Below are positions 1 through 8,667 of a DNA stretch of 64,000 nt, piece after piece (position 1 is the stretch's first letter; the number at the start of each line of letters is the position of its first letter). The notes beneath the pieces were generated by a model that saw only the letters and a list, made by a program, of their open reading frames with translations, ran no database searches and had not been told where the DNA came from. Position numbers and translations under genes: made by a program. Source of the stretch: Cellulosimicrobium cellulans. GTDB taxonomy: Bacteria > Actinomycetota > Actinomycetes > Actinomycetales > Cellulomonadaceae. The DNA lies in NCBI RefSeq assembly GCF_016907755.1, contig NZ_JAFBCN010000001.1:434001-498000 (forward strand). Reading direction: 5' to 3'.

Positions 1-78
1 CGCGTCGAGCGGGTCGCGGAGCCAGGCGTCCGCCGCCTCGGCGACGTGCCGCGCGAGCCGCGCGTCCTGGTCGGTCAC
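1..78 (-). CDS. N-terminal fragment of an unidentified protein (runs off the window)
   Basis: The minus strand opens with a GTG at 78 preceded by a strong AGGAGG ribosome binding site, and the frame stays open for 26 codons to the window edge. The visible protein begins MTDQDARLARHVAEAADAWL and looks like an amphipathic helix. Too little is present to name a family. It is divergent from the VOC gene that follows. Confidence 0.6.
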   Translation of the reverse strand, partial: MTDQDARLARHVAEAADAWLRDPLDA

Positions 79-195
79 GTCGCCTCCTGCGGGATGGTCG
101 TCGGCCTTCGCACCGGCCCATCCTCCCGCGCCCGGCGTCGACCTGCTTGCGAGCGCCCCCGTACCGCGTGACGGTGGCGAGCGGAGGTGGTCGCC

Positions 196-618
196 GTGGC
201 CGACGTGTTCCCCCGGATCGCCCAGGTCGTGCTCGACACGACCGACGCCCGTGCGCTCGCGGAGTTCTACCGCGCGCTGTTCGGGCTCGAGTACCGCGCG
301 GGCGACGAGCCGCCACCCGCGGGCGAGCCGGACCCGGCGGGTGCGGACTGGCTCGTGCTGCGCGCCGCGCCGGGCGGGGTCCAGCTCGCGTTCCAGCAGG
401 TCGGCATGCTCCCGCCGTCGACGTGGCCGGACGACGGCGTGCCGCAGCAGCTCCACCTCGACTGCACCGTGGCGGACGTCGCGGAGCTCGACCGGCAGCA
501 CGAGCGCGCCCTCGCGCTCGGGGCGCGCCTGCTCCACGACCGGTCGGACGACCCGGACGAGCCGCTGCGCGTCTACGCCGACCCGGCCGGGCACCCGTTC
601 TGCGTGTTCGTGGGCTGA
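196..618 (+). CDS. VOC (glyoxalase/bleomycin-resistance fold) family protein
   Basis: A single VOC domain fills this protein of about 140 residues. The N-terminal part contains the usual ALAEFYRALFGLEY pattern (beta strand, then helix after the first metal-ligand region) and the end is the typical ADPAGHPFCVF strand with a conserved acidic/His neighbourhood. I chose GTG 196 rather than GTG 187 because the GGAGG at 183-187 is correctly spaced for 196. VOC proteins of this type are metal-dependent lyases, dioxygenases or binding proteins. The substrate cannot be inferred here and the neighbours give no clue. Confidence 0.8.
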   Translation: MADVFPRIAQVVLDTTDARALAEFYRALFGLEYRAGDEPPPAGEPDPAGADWLVLRAAPGGVQLAFQQVGMLPPSTWPDDGVPQQLHLDCTVADVAELDRQHERALALGARLLHDRSDDPDEPLRVYADPAGHPFCVFVG

Positions 619-640
619 CCGCCCGGAACGCGACCCTTGC

Positions 641-691
641 ATACCCCCTACCGGTATAGTACCTTCACCGCCAGATACCCCCATGGGGTAT
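641..691 (+). promoter_or_regulatory. Two CsoR/CstR-like palindromic operator candidates before the MFS gene
   Basis: Two 17-bp sites lie side by side. Site 1 is ATACCCCCTACCGGTAT at 641-657. Site 2 is ATACCCCCATGGGGTAT at 675-691, a perfect 7-bp inverted repeat around CAT. Copper- or persulfide-sensing CsoR/CstR-family repressors bind G/C-tract palindromes flanked by AT of this style. No csoR gene is visible here, so the assignment rests on the motif only. A TATAGT (655-660) could serve as a -10 and would be covered by site 1. Confidence 0.5.
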
Positions 692-773
692 TTGGCGACG
701 GATCGCCGTCGTCACACGAGCCGCCGTTCCTGGCGGCGGGACGGGGCCGACGGGGCCCGGAGGAGGACGCTCG

Positions 774-2204
774 ATGTCGGACGCATCGAGGCGGGGGTGG
801 GCCCTCGGGCTCATCGCCACCGCACAGTTCATGGTCATCATGGACACCTCGATCATCGGGGTGGCCCTCCCACGCATCCAGGAGGACCTCGGCTTCTCGC
901 CGGGCAACCTGTCGTGGGTCTTCAACGCCTACGTCGTCGCGTTCGCCGGCCTCCTGCTTCTCGGCGGCCGGCTCGCCGACCTCTTCGGCGCGCGCCGCGT
1001 CTTCACGATCGGCTGGGCGGTGCTCCTGGTCGGGTCCGTCGTCGCCGGGGCGGCCGACAGCGTCGCCGTCGAGCTCGTCGGCCGCATCGTCCAGGGCGCA
1101 GGCGCGGCACTGGTCGCCCCCGCCGCGCTCACCCTGCTGATGTCGATCTTCGGATCCAGCCCGCGCGAGCTCACCCGGGCGCTCGCTGTCTACGGTGCCG
1201 CGGCACCCGCGGGCGGCACCGCCGGCGTCTTCCTCGGCGGACTCATCACCGAGTACGCGAGCTGGCCGTGGGTGTTCTGGATCAACGTGCCGATCGCGGT
1301 CCTCGTGCTCGCCGTCACGCGGGTCCTGCTCCCTGCCGGGTCGCGGACCCGCGGGTCCGTCGACGTCGTCGGCGCGCTCACCGTCACGGCGGGCCTCGGC
1401 GCCCTCGTCTTCGCGGTCGTGCGAGCCCCCGAGGTCGGGTGGGGAGCGGTGCAGACCTGGCTCGTGCTCGGCGCGGCGCTCCTGCTGCTCGCCGGGTTCG
1501 TCGTCAGCCAGGCGCGGCGCAGCCAGCCGCTCGTGCCGCTGCGGATCTTCCGGACGCCCAACCTCGGCGCGGCCAACCTCGCCCAGGCGCTGCTCGGCGC
1601 CGCCTGGGTCGCCATGTGGTTCTACCTCAACCTGTACCTCCAGCAGGTCCTCGGGCTCGGGGCGTTCGCGTCGGGCGCCGCGCTCGTGCCGATGACCGCG
1701 CTCGTCATGGTCGGGATGGTCGCGCTCGCCCCGCGCCTCATCGCGCGCTGGGGCAGCAAGGCGCTCGTCGTCTCCGGCCTGCTCGTCCTCGCGGTCGGTC
1801 TCGGGTGGCTCTCGTTCGTCCGGCCCGACGGCGCGTACGCCGTCGACGTGCTGCCCGCGACGCTCGTCGCGGCGCTCGGCATGTCGCTCGCCTTCATCCC
1901 GTCGCTCGGCACCGCGATCTCCAGCGCCCCGCCGCAGGACGGCGGCCTCGCGTCCGGGATCGTCAACACGAGCTACCAGGTGGGCTCCGCGCTCGGGCTC
2001 GCCGCGATGACGGCCGTCGGAGCGGCGTTCGGGGCGACCGCGAGCGACGACCTCGTCGCGCTCACCGAGGGGTACTCGGCAGTCTTCCTCGGGGCCGGGG
2101 TCATCGCGCTCGTCGCGGCGCTCCTCAGCGCGGTGCTGCTCCGCACGCCGCCCCGCGCCGCGGCCGGCGAACCGGCGCGCGCGAGCGAGACCGTCGGCGC
2201 GTGA
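774..2204 (+). CDS. MFS drug/proton antiporter, DHA2 (EmrB/QacA) type
   Basis: This 476-residue integral membrane protein has about 14 hydrophobic segments. The N-terminal region MDTSIIGVALPRIQEDLGFS carries the D-T-x-I-V-x-x-A-L-P signature of DHA2 exporters in TM1, and RLADLFGARR is the loop 2-3 motif A. Such proteins export hydrophobic drugs or dyes with the proton gradient. A GGAGGA ribosome binding site lies 8 bases before ATG 774. The gene stands alone, and two CsoR/CstR-like palindromes sit in its upstream region, so it may respond to a metal or thiol stress rather than to a drug. The substrate is unknown. Confidence 0.85.
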   Translation: MSDASRRGWALGLIATAQFMVIMDTSIIGVALPRIQEDLGFSPGNLSWVFNAYVVAFAGLLLLGGRLADLFGARRVFTIGWAVLLVGSVVAGAADSVAVELVGRIVQGAGAALVAPAALTLLMSIFGSSPRELTRALAVYGAAAPAGGTAGVFLGGLITEYASWPWVFWINVPIAVLVLAVTRVLLPAGSRTRGSVDVVGALTVTAGLGALVFAVVRAPEVGWGAVQTWLVLGAALLLLAGFVVSQARRSQPLVPLRIFRTPNLGAANLAQALLGAAWVAMWFYLNLYLQQVLGLGAFASGAALVPMTALVMVGMVALAPRLIARWGSKALVVSGLLVLAVGLGWLSFVRPDGAYAVDVLPATLVAALGMSLAFIPSLGTAISSAPPQDGGLASGIVNTSYQVGSALGLAAMTAVGAAFGATASDDLVALTEGYSAVFLGAGVIALVAALLSAVLLRTPPRAAAGEPARASETVGA

Positions 2205-2320
2205 ACCGCGCACGACCCGCCACGGGCGGTCGCGAGCCCGGCTCGTGACCGCCCGCCGCGTGTGCGGCGACGACGACGCCCGGGTTCGCCTCCCGCGGCC
2301 CGGCGCGCGATCATGCGTTC

Positions 2321-2449
2321 ATGACCGCGACGCCGCTCGCCACCGCCGAGGTCTGCACCGGCCCGGACAGGAACCTCGATCCGGCGCCCGCCGCCGCGCC
2401 GCACGTCGTCCAGGTGCGCGAGCGGCTCTCCCGCGACGTCCGGCCGTGA
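2321..2449 (+). CDS. Possible small protein of 42 residues upstream of the PH-domain gene
   Basis: A short frame from ATG 2321 ends at TGA 2447-2449 and overlaps the next gene's GTG by four bases (GTGA), the pattern of translationally coupled genes in this genome. The product begins MTATPLATAEVCTGPDRN and matches no family I recognise. Codon third positions are GC-rich like the neighbours. There is no obvious Shine-Dalgarno sequence, so it may be a non-coding or leader stretch. Confidence 0.3.
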   Translation: MTATPLATAEVCTGPDRNLDPAPAAAPHVVQVRERLSRDVRP

Positions 2450-3120
2450 GCACGGTGCCCACCCGCCCCGACGGTCCGCCCGAGCCGGGGACCTGGAGGC
2501 CCGACGGCGACCGGCCGCTCGTCCTGCGGCTCGCGGAGCGACGGCCATTCGTCCTCGTCCTCGGGCTCGCGCTGATGGCCGCGGCCGTGCTCGTGGTGCG
2601 CCAGGTCGTGCTCTACCCGGAGTCGGTGCGGGTGTCCGTCGCGGTCGCGGTGGTGCTCCTGACCGTCGTCGTCGCGTTCCTCGGCGGGCTGGGTGTCTTG
2701 ACCGTCCGGGCCTTCGTGCGGGCGCCACGACAGACCATGACCGTCGGCCCCGACGGACTGTCGCTCGGCGCCGGCACCCTGCGGCTCGACTGGGCAGACC
2801 TGGAGGCCGTCGCGGTCCACGTCGACGCCGTCCGGCCCGCGAGCACCCACCTCATGCCCAAGGGCCCCGCCAGCTCGGTCACCCTCTCGCTGCTGTGGTG
2901 CCCGCGTGCCGAGACCGACGACGCCGGTCGCCCCGCGCCGCTCGCCCGCCTGGTGCTCCCCGAGCCGTTCACGCACGAGCGCCTGCTGTCGTCCGTCCCG
3001 TTCACGGCCGACCTCGACGTCCCCGTCGCGCGCGACCTCGACACCGCCCTGCACCACTTCGCCGGCCCGGCCTACCGCCCCCCGGTGCTGCCTGGGGAGA
3101 ACCGTGGTGGCGCGAGGTAG
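2446..3120 (+). CDS. Two-TM membrane protein with a PH-like cytoplasmic domain
   Basis: The protein is 224 residues from GTG 2446. An N-terminal stretch of about 35 residues is followed by two transmembrane helices (around residues 38-58 and 64-86, rich in L, V and A). Then comes a soluble beta-rich domain with the pattern MTVGPDGLSLGAGTLRLDW, typical of bacterial PH-like (YdbT/YokE-type) membrane-anchored domains. Function is unknown. The open frame extends upstream to 2245, but that part has poor codon character and would ignore the GTGA overlap, so I prefer the shorter start. Confidence 0.65.
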   Translation: MSTVPTRPDGPPEPGTWRPDGDRPLVLRLAERRPFVLVLGLALMAAAVLVVRQVVLYPESVRVSVAVAVVLLTVVVAFLGGLGVLTVRAFVRAPRQTMTVGPDGLSLGAGTLRLDWADLEAVAVHVDAVRPASTHLMPKGPASSVTLSLLWCPRAETDDAGRPAPLARLVLPEPFTHERLLSSVPFTADLDVPVARDLDTALHHFAGPAYRPPVLPGENRGGAR

Positions 3121-3154
3121 AGCCGTGGTTGGCCGAGGTAGAGCTGTGGTCGCG
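3100..3154 (+). repeat. 21-bp tandem repeat spanning a stop codon
   Basis: Two adjacent 21-base units (3113-3133 and 3134-3154), both starting CGAGGTAGAGC, are preceded by a partial unit at about 3100-3112. They cover the 3' end of the PH-domain gene and the short gap to the convergent DUF2510 gene. The array ends the upstream protein through the in-frame TAG inside unit 1. Confidence 0.6.
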
Positions 3155-3162
3155 CGGAGCGG

Positions 3163-4191
3163 CTACTGGGCCACGACGAACACCTCGTCGGCGAACAGCC
3201 CAGGTGTCACGCGGACCAGGCCGGCGTCGCCCGCGGGGACGGCGATGACGACGTTGCCGGTCGTCGTGCCGCCGTTGTACAGCTCGTCGAGACCCAGCTC
3301 TGGCTCCGGCACGACGGCGAACGAGTCGTACGAGCCGAGGACCTCGCCCGTGCTCGTGACGTAGTCGATGGTGACCTCCATCGCAAACCCCGACTCCTCG
3401 CCCGTGTACGCGACGGTCGCGTTGATCAGGGCGTAGGTGGATCCCTCGGGCGGCGGCTCGTTGAACTCGTTGGCCGCCATCACGGCGTCCGTCGCGTCGA
3501 GCTGGACCGAGTTGATCGTGACGTCGAAGTCGTCGCCGCTCACGACGGTGCCCAGCGGCACCGGGTTCTCGCGGCTCCCGGGTTCGTCGTCGGCCTCCTC
3601 CGGCTCGGGATCGGGTGCTTCGGCGTTCTCGGTGCCCTCGCTCCCGGTGTCCGTCTCCTCGGACTCAGGAGGGGAGACCGAGACGTCGGAGTCGCCGAAC
3701 GCCTCGTCGACGGAGTCGCTCACCACCGTGAGGAACACGACGAAGCCCACGACCGTCCCGACGACGGAGAGCACGAGCGCCGTGATCACCGGCCACTTCT
3801 TGCCCCGGAGGAAGAAGCCGACGATCGCGAGGACGAACGCGACCGGCAGGAGCACCCACCCGACGATGAGCGCGCCGGGGACGCACGCGAACACGAAGCC
3901 GACCACGGCGACGGCGAGGGCGACCCAGCCCAGCGGGTGCGGCTTCGTCGCCGGTGGCTCGACCGCCGTCTGCGGGGGAGCGGAGAAGTGCGCCGCCCCG
4001 CCGGTCCCGCCTGGCGCGGTCGCCCATCCGGTCCCGCCCGGCGCGGTCGCTCCGCCGGTCCCGCCGGGTGGCGCACCTGCTGCGGGGGCAGTCTGCTCGG
4101 TCCACCCCGAGCCGTCCCAGTACCGCTGCGTGCCGGTACCCGTCCCGTCGTCGTACCACCCCGGTGCCGGGGTCCCCCCAGGTGTGCTCAT
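3163..4191 (-). CDS. DUF2510 / DUF4190-like / DUF4352-like membrane-anchored protein
   Basis: This 342-residue protein has four parts. An N-terminal DUF2510 motif (PGWYDDGTG...RYWDGSGWT, about residues 8-35) is followed by a Gly/Pro/Ala linker with a short repeat (two near-identical GGTGWATAPGG-type units). Next are three hydrophobic helices resembling DUF4190 (about residues 88-165), and then an acidic Glu/Asp linker with an extracytoplasmic beta-rich domain like DUF4352 (GTVVSGDDFDVTINSVQL onward). DUF4352 domains resemble immunoprotective or telokin-like folds on actinobacterial surfaces. I chose ATG 4191 because DUF2510 normally begins a few residues after the start; a longer frame to 4245 looks non-coding. 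Function is unknown. Confidence 0.8.
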   Translation of the reverse strand: MSTPGGTPAPGWYDDGTGTGTQRYWDGSGWTEQTAPAAGAPPGGTGGATAPGGTGWATAPGGTGGAAHFSAPPQTAVEPPATKPHPLGWVALAVAVVGFVFACVPGALIVGWVLLPVAFVLAIVGFFLRGKKWPVITALVLSVVGTVVGFVVFLTVVSDSVDEAFGDSDVSVSPPESEETDTGSEGTENAEAPDPEPEEADDEPGSRENPVPLGTVVSGDDFDVTINSVQLDATDAVMAANEFNEPPPEGSTYALINATVAYTGEESGFAMEVTIDYVTSTGEVLGSYDSFAVVPEPELGLDELYNGGTTTGNVVIAVPAGDAGLVRVTPGLFADEVFVVAQ

Positions 4192-4276
4192 CCTTCGATG
4201 ATCGGCACCCGTCCAGGATCCGTCGCGCCGAGCCACACGATTCACCCGTCGGCGCGCGCCAGCTCCGAGCCCCCAG

Positions 4277-4324
4277 AGTTGTCAGCAGGTTCTCGCGCCA
4301 TGGCGCGACGACGTGCTGACAACT
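4277..4324. terminator. Nested inverted repeat downstream of clpX
   Basis: AGTTGTCAGCA (4277-4287) pairs perfectly with TGCTGACAACT (4314-4324), and the loop itself contains the 16-bp perfect palindrome TCGCGCCATGGCGCGA (4293-4308). It starts 13 bases after the clpX stop and precedes the DUF2510 gene on the same strand. It can act as a transcription terminator or processing site, though there is no T-tract. A mobile palindromic element is the alternative. Confidence 0.55.
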
Positions 4325-4337
4325 TGACGACCGCCGG

Positions 4338-5693
4338 TCAGGCGGACTTCTCCCGCGGGGTCCGCGACCGTGCAGCAGTCGTGCGCGGCACGATCGTGGG
4401 GTTCACGTTGTCCAGCACGACCTCACGCGTGATCACGACCCGCTCCACGTCATCACGAGACGGCACGTCGAACATCACCTGCTGCAACACCTCCTCCATG
4501 ATCGCCCGCAACCCCCGCGCCCCCGTCCCGCGCAACAACGCCTGCTCCGCGACCGCCTCCACCGCACCGGAGGTGAACTCCAGCTCCACCCCGTCGATCG
4601 CGAACATCCGCTGATACTGCTTCACCAACGCATTCCGCGGCTGCGTCAGAATCCGCACCAACGCCTCCGCATCCAACGCCGACACCGACGCGATCACCGG
4701 AAGGCGCCCGATGAACTCCGGGATCAACCCGAACCGGTGCAGATCCTCCGGACGCACCTGCGCGAACAGATCCTCCCCCGCACCCGTCTCGATCGGCGCA
4801 CCAAACCCCACACCCCGCTTACGCGCCCGCGCCGCCACGATGTCGTCCAACCCCGCAAACGCCCCCGCCACGATGAACAACACGTTCGACGTGTCCACCT
4901 GGATGAACTCCTGATGCGGATGCTTCCGACCACCCTGCGGCGGCACCGACGCCGACGTCCCCTCGATGATCTTCAACAACGCCTGCTGCACACCCTCACC
5001 CGACACATCACGCGTGATCGACGGGTTCTCCGCCTTCCGAGCCACCTTGTCGATCTCATCGATATAGATGATGCCCGTCTCAGCCTTCTTCACGTCGAAG
5101 TCCGCCGCCTGCACCAGCTTCAACAAGATGTTCTCCACGTCCTCACCGACATACCCCGCCTCGGTGAGCGCCGTCGCATCCGCGATCGCAAAAGGCACGT
5201 TCAACATCCGCGCCAACGTCTGCGCCAGATACGTCTTACCCGTCCCCGTCGGACCGATCAACAGGATGTTCGACTTCGCCAGCTCCACGTAGTCCGGGTC
5301 GTCGGTCGCGGGGGCGTCGCCGGCCTCCTCGGCGGCAGCGGCGGCGCGGACGCGCTTGTAGTGGTTGTGCACCGCGACGGCCAGGGCGCGCTTGGCACCG
5401 TCCTGCCCGACGACGTAGCGGCTGAGGTGCGCGAAGATCTCGTGCGGCGTGGGGAGCGGACCGTCGCCGGTCACGACGTCCTGCGACGCGCTCTCGGCCT
5501 CGCGGTCCTCCTCGACCATCTCGAGGCACAGCGCCACGCACTCGTCGCAGATGAACACGCCCGCAGGCCCGGCGATGAGCCGCTTCACCTGGCGCTGGGA
5601 CTTGCCGCAGAACGAGCAGGTGAGCGCGTCCGCCGCGCGAGGTCCGCGCTGGCCGCGGGGGGCGCCGTCGTCGGTGCCGTCGGAGCGTGCCAC
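4338..5693 (-). CDS. clpX: ATP-dependent Clp protease ATP-binding subunit ClpX
   Basis: ClpX is the hexameric AAA+ unfoldase that feeds tagged proteins to ClpP in the cytosol. The zinc-binding domain has Cys26, Cys29, Cys49 and Cys52. Walker A is GPTGTGKT at 147-154, Walker B is around IIYIDEID, and the [10 protein letters not shown] region corresponds to the ClpP-contacting IGF-type loop. The 451-residue length is slightly longer than usual because of an Ala/Glu-rich linker before the AAA+ domain. GTG 5693 has a GGAGG ribosome binding site. No clpP is next to it on this side; it would be expected upstream, but here a divergent-free gap leads to an ATPase gene on the same strand. Codon usage switches sharply near residue 139: the rest of the gene prefers TTG, GGT/GGG, CGG and even AT-ending codons, unlike any neighbour. 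Confidence 0.97.
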   Translation of the reverse strand: MARSDGTDDGAPRGQRGPRAADALTCSFCGKSQRQVKRLIAGPAGVFICDECVALCLEMVEEDREAESASQDVVTGDGPLPTPHEIFAHLSRYVVGQDGAKRALAVAVHNHYKRVRAAAAAEEAGDAPATDDPDYVELAKSNILLIGPTGTGKTYLAQTLARMLNVPFAIADATALTEAGYVGEDVENILLKLVQAADFDVKKAETGIIYIDEIDKVARKAENPSITRDVSGEGVQQALLKIIEGTSASVPPQGGRKHPHQEFIQVDTSNVLFIVAGAFAGLDDIVAARARKRGVGFGAPIETGAGEDLFAQVRPEDLHRFGLIPEFIGRLPVIASVSALDAEALVRILTQPRNALVKQYQRMFAIDGVELEFTSGAVEAVAEQALLRGTGARGLRAIMEEVLQQVMFDVPSRDDVERVVITREVVLDNVNPTIVPRTTAARSRTPREKSA

Positions 5694-5783
5694 GGGGGCC
5701 TCCAGTCGGTGGGGGTAGCGGTCGACTGCGGCCGATCGTAGCCCGCGCCCACGACACCCCGGACGACCGCCCCGGGTGAGGCC

Positions 5784-8597
5784 CTACCGTGCGCGGACCG
5801 GCGCGACGACGTCGAGCACGTCGGCGGGCCTCGCACCTCCGGCGGCACGACGGCGCGCGGCGACCCGGCGCAGCCACTTGTCCGCCTCCACGACGAGGGG
5901 GACGACCAGGGACACGACGAGGCACGCCAGCCACTGGCCCGACGTGAGGCTCGTCGTCTCCAGCAGCTCCTGGACGATGCGCGACTCGACCATGAGGAGC
6001 GTCAGCACGACCGGGACCGTGAAGATGAGGAGCGCCTTGAGCACCGGGGATGCGAGCCCGGACTCCGGGTCACGGCGCATCGCCAGGCCGCCGAAGACCG
6101 ACCCGAGCGCCATGACGACGAACGCCATCGTCACGGGCACGGACGGGCCGTCGGAGCGCATCTCGCCCGGGGCGAGGAGGAGCGTCGTGAGCGTGACCCC
6201 GAACAGGACGCCGCCGTAGAGGAGCCAGCGGCTCACGGCGTGCGGGTTCGTGATCGTGACCTTCGGGTCACGCGGCGGACGGCTCATGAGCGCCTCGCTC
6301 GGCGGGTCGAGCATGATGACGATCACCGGGAACAGGGTGACGAAGAAGTTGAGGAACAGCACCATGAGCGGCGAGAGCGGCACGCCGTCGTTGATGTCGA
6401 AGACGCTCGCCGTGAGGAACAGCAGCACGAGGCCGAACAGCCCGGCCATCTGGTACCGCACGTAGGACACGATCTTCTCGTAGATGCTGCGGCCGAGGCG
6501 GATCGCGGTGACGAGCGTGCCGAAGTTGTCGTCCGTGAGGATCATCTTCCCGGCCTGCTTGGTCACCTCGCTCCCGGAACCCATCGCGACGCCGATGTCG
6601 GCCTGCTTGAGGGCGGCGGCGTCGTTCACGGCGTCGCCCGTCATGGCGACGACGAGACCCTCCTGCTGCATGAGCCGCGCGAGGCGGAGCTTGTCCTGCG
6701 GCGTGACGCGCCCGAACACGTGCAGGTTCGGCAGCGCCGCGAGGAGCTCGTCGTCGGTCATGGCCTGGATGTCGGCGCCCGACGCCGCGCCCGGCCCGAG
6801 CCCGAGCTCCTTGCCGATCGCCGCGGCCGTGATCGCGTGGTCGCCCGTGATCATGCGGACGTCGATCCCCGCGCCGTGCGCGACGCGCACCGCCTCGACG
6901 GACGAGGGCCGCAGCGGGTCGATGATGCCCACGAGCCCCACGAACACGAGGTCCGTCACGAACGACATCGGGTCGGCCTGGACCTCGGGCTCCGGCACGT
7001 CGAGCCGCCGCACCGCGAAGGCGAGGACACGCAGCCCCTTCTCCGACAGCTCCCGGTTGGCCGCGAGGACCTCGTCCCGGGCCTCGTCGATCGGGACGAC
7101 CGTGCCGTCGGGCCGCAGCACGCCCGAGCAGCGCGCGAGGACGACGTCGGGCCCGCCCTTGACGATCCCGGCCAGGCGCGTCTCGCCCTCCACGGGCACG
7201 TGGTGGAACGTCGCCATGAACTTGTAGTCGGAGTCGAACGGCACCTCGGCGACGCGCGGGTACGCGCGGCGCGTCTCTTCGGCGTCCACGCCCATCTTGG
7301 CCGCGAGCACCACGAGCGCGGCCTCGGTCGGGTCCCCGACGACGTCCCCCGCGTCCGACACCGTCGCGTCGCTGTCGAGGCACAGTCCGTAGGCCAGGTA
7401 CGTGAAGTCGGGAGCGGGGCTCCCGGCCGCGTGCCGGATGGTGCCCTGCTTGGCATAGCCCTCGCCGGCGACCGTGTACCACTCGCCGCGGAAGTACAGC
7501 GACCGCACGGTCATCTGGTTCATCGTGAGCGTGCCGGTCTTGTCGGAGTTGATCGCGCTCGTCGCGCCGAGCGTCTCGACGTCCGTGAGGTTCTTGACCA
7601 CGGCCTTCGCGGCCGCGAGCTGCTTGGCCCCGTACGCGAGCATGCCCTGCACGAACGTCGGCAGGCTCGTGGGGATCGCGGAGATCGCCATGGAGATGCC
7701 GAGCAGCAGCAGGGCGGTGAGGCTCTGCCCGCGCAGCAGGCCGATGATCACGATGATCGCGACCGCGCCCCACGCGACGATCCCGAGCACCTTCGTCAGC
7801 GAGTCGAGCTCGCGCTGCAGCGGGGACCGCGCGGTCTTCACCGTCGAGAGCATCGTCGCGATGCGACCCATCTGCGTGCTCATGCCGGTCTCGGTCACGA
7901 CGACCGTCGCCGTACCGCGCGTCACGGACGTGTTCTGGAACGCCATGTTCACGCGGTCGCCGAGCGCGACGTCGGCGGAGCGCAGCGCGGGCGCCGACTT
8001 GCCGATCGGCGCGCTCTCGCCCGTGAGCGCGGCCTCCTGCGTCTCGAGCGTCGCCGACCGCAGGATGCGCCCGTCGGCAGGCACGATGTCGCCGGCCTCG
8101 AGCTGCACGACGTCGCCGACGACGAGGTCGACCGCGGGCACGCTCGCGACGGACCCGCCGCGCACGACGCGTGCCTGCGGCGTCTGCGTGCGGGCGAGCG
8201 CGTCGACCGTGGCGCGCGCCTGGATCTCCTGGCGCGTGCCGAGCACGACGTTGAGCACGACGAGCAGCGCGACGATCACGCCCACCGGGATCTCCCCGAT
8301 GACGACGCTGACCACCGCGACCGCGACGAGCATGATGTTCATCGGGTCGGCGAGCTGACCGAGCAGGATGCGCCACCGGGACGGCGGCGGCTCGGCGACG
8401 ATCTCGTTGGGGCCGTCGCGGTCGAGCCGCGCACGGGCCTCCGCGGCGGTGAGGCCGTCGGCCGCGTCCGACCCGAGGGCCGCGAGGACCGCTGAGGCCT
8501 CCTGGGCGTACCAGGCCGGGGTGTCGGCGGTCTCGGGGCCGGACGTCGTGGGGGTGCCGGAGCCGTGCAGGCCGGTCTCCGGGGCCGTAGCGCTCAT
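5784..8597 (-). CDS. P-type cation-transporting ATPase (P2-like) with altered ion-site motif
   Basis: This 937-residue ion pump has an N-terminal cation-ATPase domain, the actuator motif TGES (192-195), the phosphorylation motif DKTGTLT (352-358), the hinge MTGDAVNDAAAL and 10 predicted transmembrane helices. Overall it resembles P2A/P2B Ca2+ pumps. However, the TM4 PEGLP motif is replaced by PTSLP (309-313), and the TM6 acidic ligand pattern is replaced by LNFFVTLFPV. The usual calcium-binding glutamate and aspartate are therefore absent. The ion is unknown, and the family label should not be read as calcium. The start at ATG 8597 is near the usual N-terminus. It is followed by clpX on the same strand after 90 bases. 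Confidence 0.88.
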   Translation of the reverse strand: MSATAPETGLHGSGTPTTSGPETADTPAWYAQEASAVLAALGSDAADGLTAAEARARLDRDGPNEIVAEPPPSRWRILLGQLADPMNIMLVAVAVVSVVIGEIPVGVIVALLVVLNVVLGTRQEIQARATVDALARTQTPQARVVRGGSVASVPAVDLVVGDVVQLEAGDIVPADGRILRSATLETQEAALTGESAPIGKSAPALRSADVALGDRVNMAFQNTSVTRGTATVVVTETGMSTQMGRIATMLSTVKTARSPLQRELDSLTKVLGIVAWGAVAIIVIIGLLRGQSLTALLLLGISMAISAIPTSLPTFVQGMLAYGAKQLAAAKAVVKNLTDVETLGATSAINSDKTGTLTMNQMTVRSLYFRGEWYTVAGEGYAKQGTIRHAAGSPAPDFTYLAYGLCLDSDATVSDAGDVVGDPTEAALVVLAAKMGVDAEETRRAYPRVAEVPFDSDYKFMATFHHVPVEGETRLAGIVKGGPDVVLARCSGVLRPDGTVVPIDEARDEVLAANRELSEKGLRVLAFAVRRLDVPEPEVQADPMSFVTDLVFVGLVGIIDPLRPSSVEAVRVAHGAGIDVRMITGDHAITAAAIGKELGLGPGAASGADIQAMTDDELLAALPNLHVFGRVTPQDKLRLARLMQQEGLVVAMTGDAVNDAAALKQADIGVAMGSGSEVTKQAGKMILTDDNFGTLVTAIRLGRSIYEKIVSYVRYQMAGLFGLVLLFLTASVFDINDGVPLSPLMVLFLNFFVTLFPVIVIMLDPPSEALMSRPPRDPKVTITNPHAVSRWLLYGGVLFGVTLTTLLLAPGEMRSDGPSVPVTMAFVVMALGSVFGGLAMRRDPESGLASPVLKALLIFTVPVVLTLLMVESRIVQELLETTSLTSGQWLACLVVSLVVPLVVEADKWLRRVAARRRAAGGARPADVLDVVAPVRAR

Positions 8598-8667
8598 GGC
8601 CGGATCATGGCACCGACGGTGGGCGACGGCGCGCGGAACGGAGACGGTCCGTCCGGCCCGTCCGGTG

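Noticed and set aside
2245-2445. Longer start for the PH-domain membrane protein
   Set aside because: The extra 67 codons are Arg-rich, without Shine-Dalgarno sequence, and the GTG at 2446 is in a clean overlap with the preceding small frame.
6240-8495. 751-codon plus-strand frame opposite the P-type ATPase
   Set aside because: Antisense shadow of a gene with complete catalytic motifs; its composition is His/Arg/Glu-rich and it matches no family.
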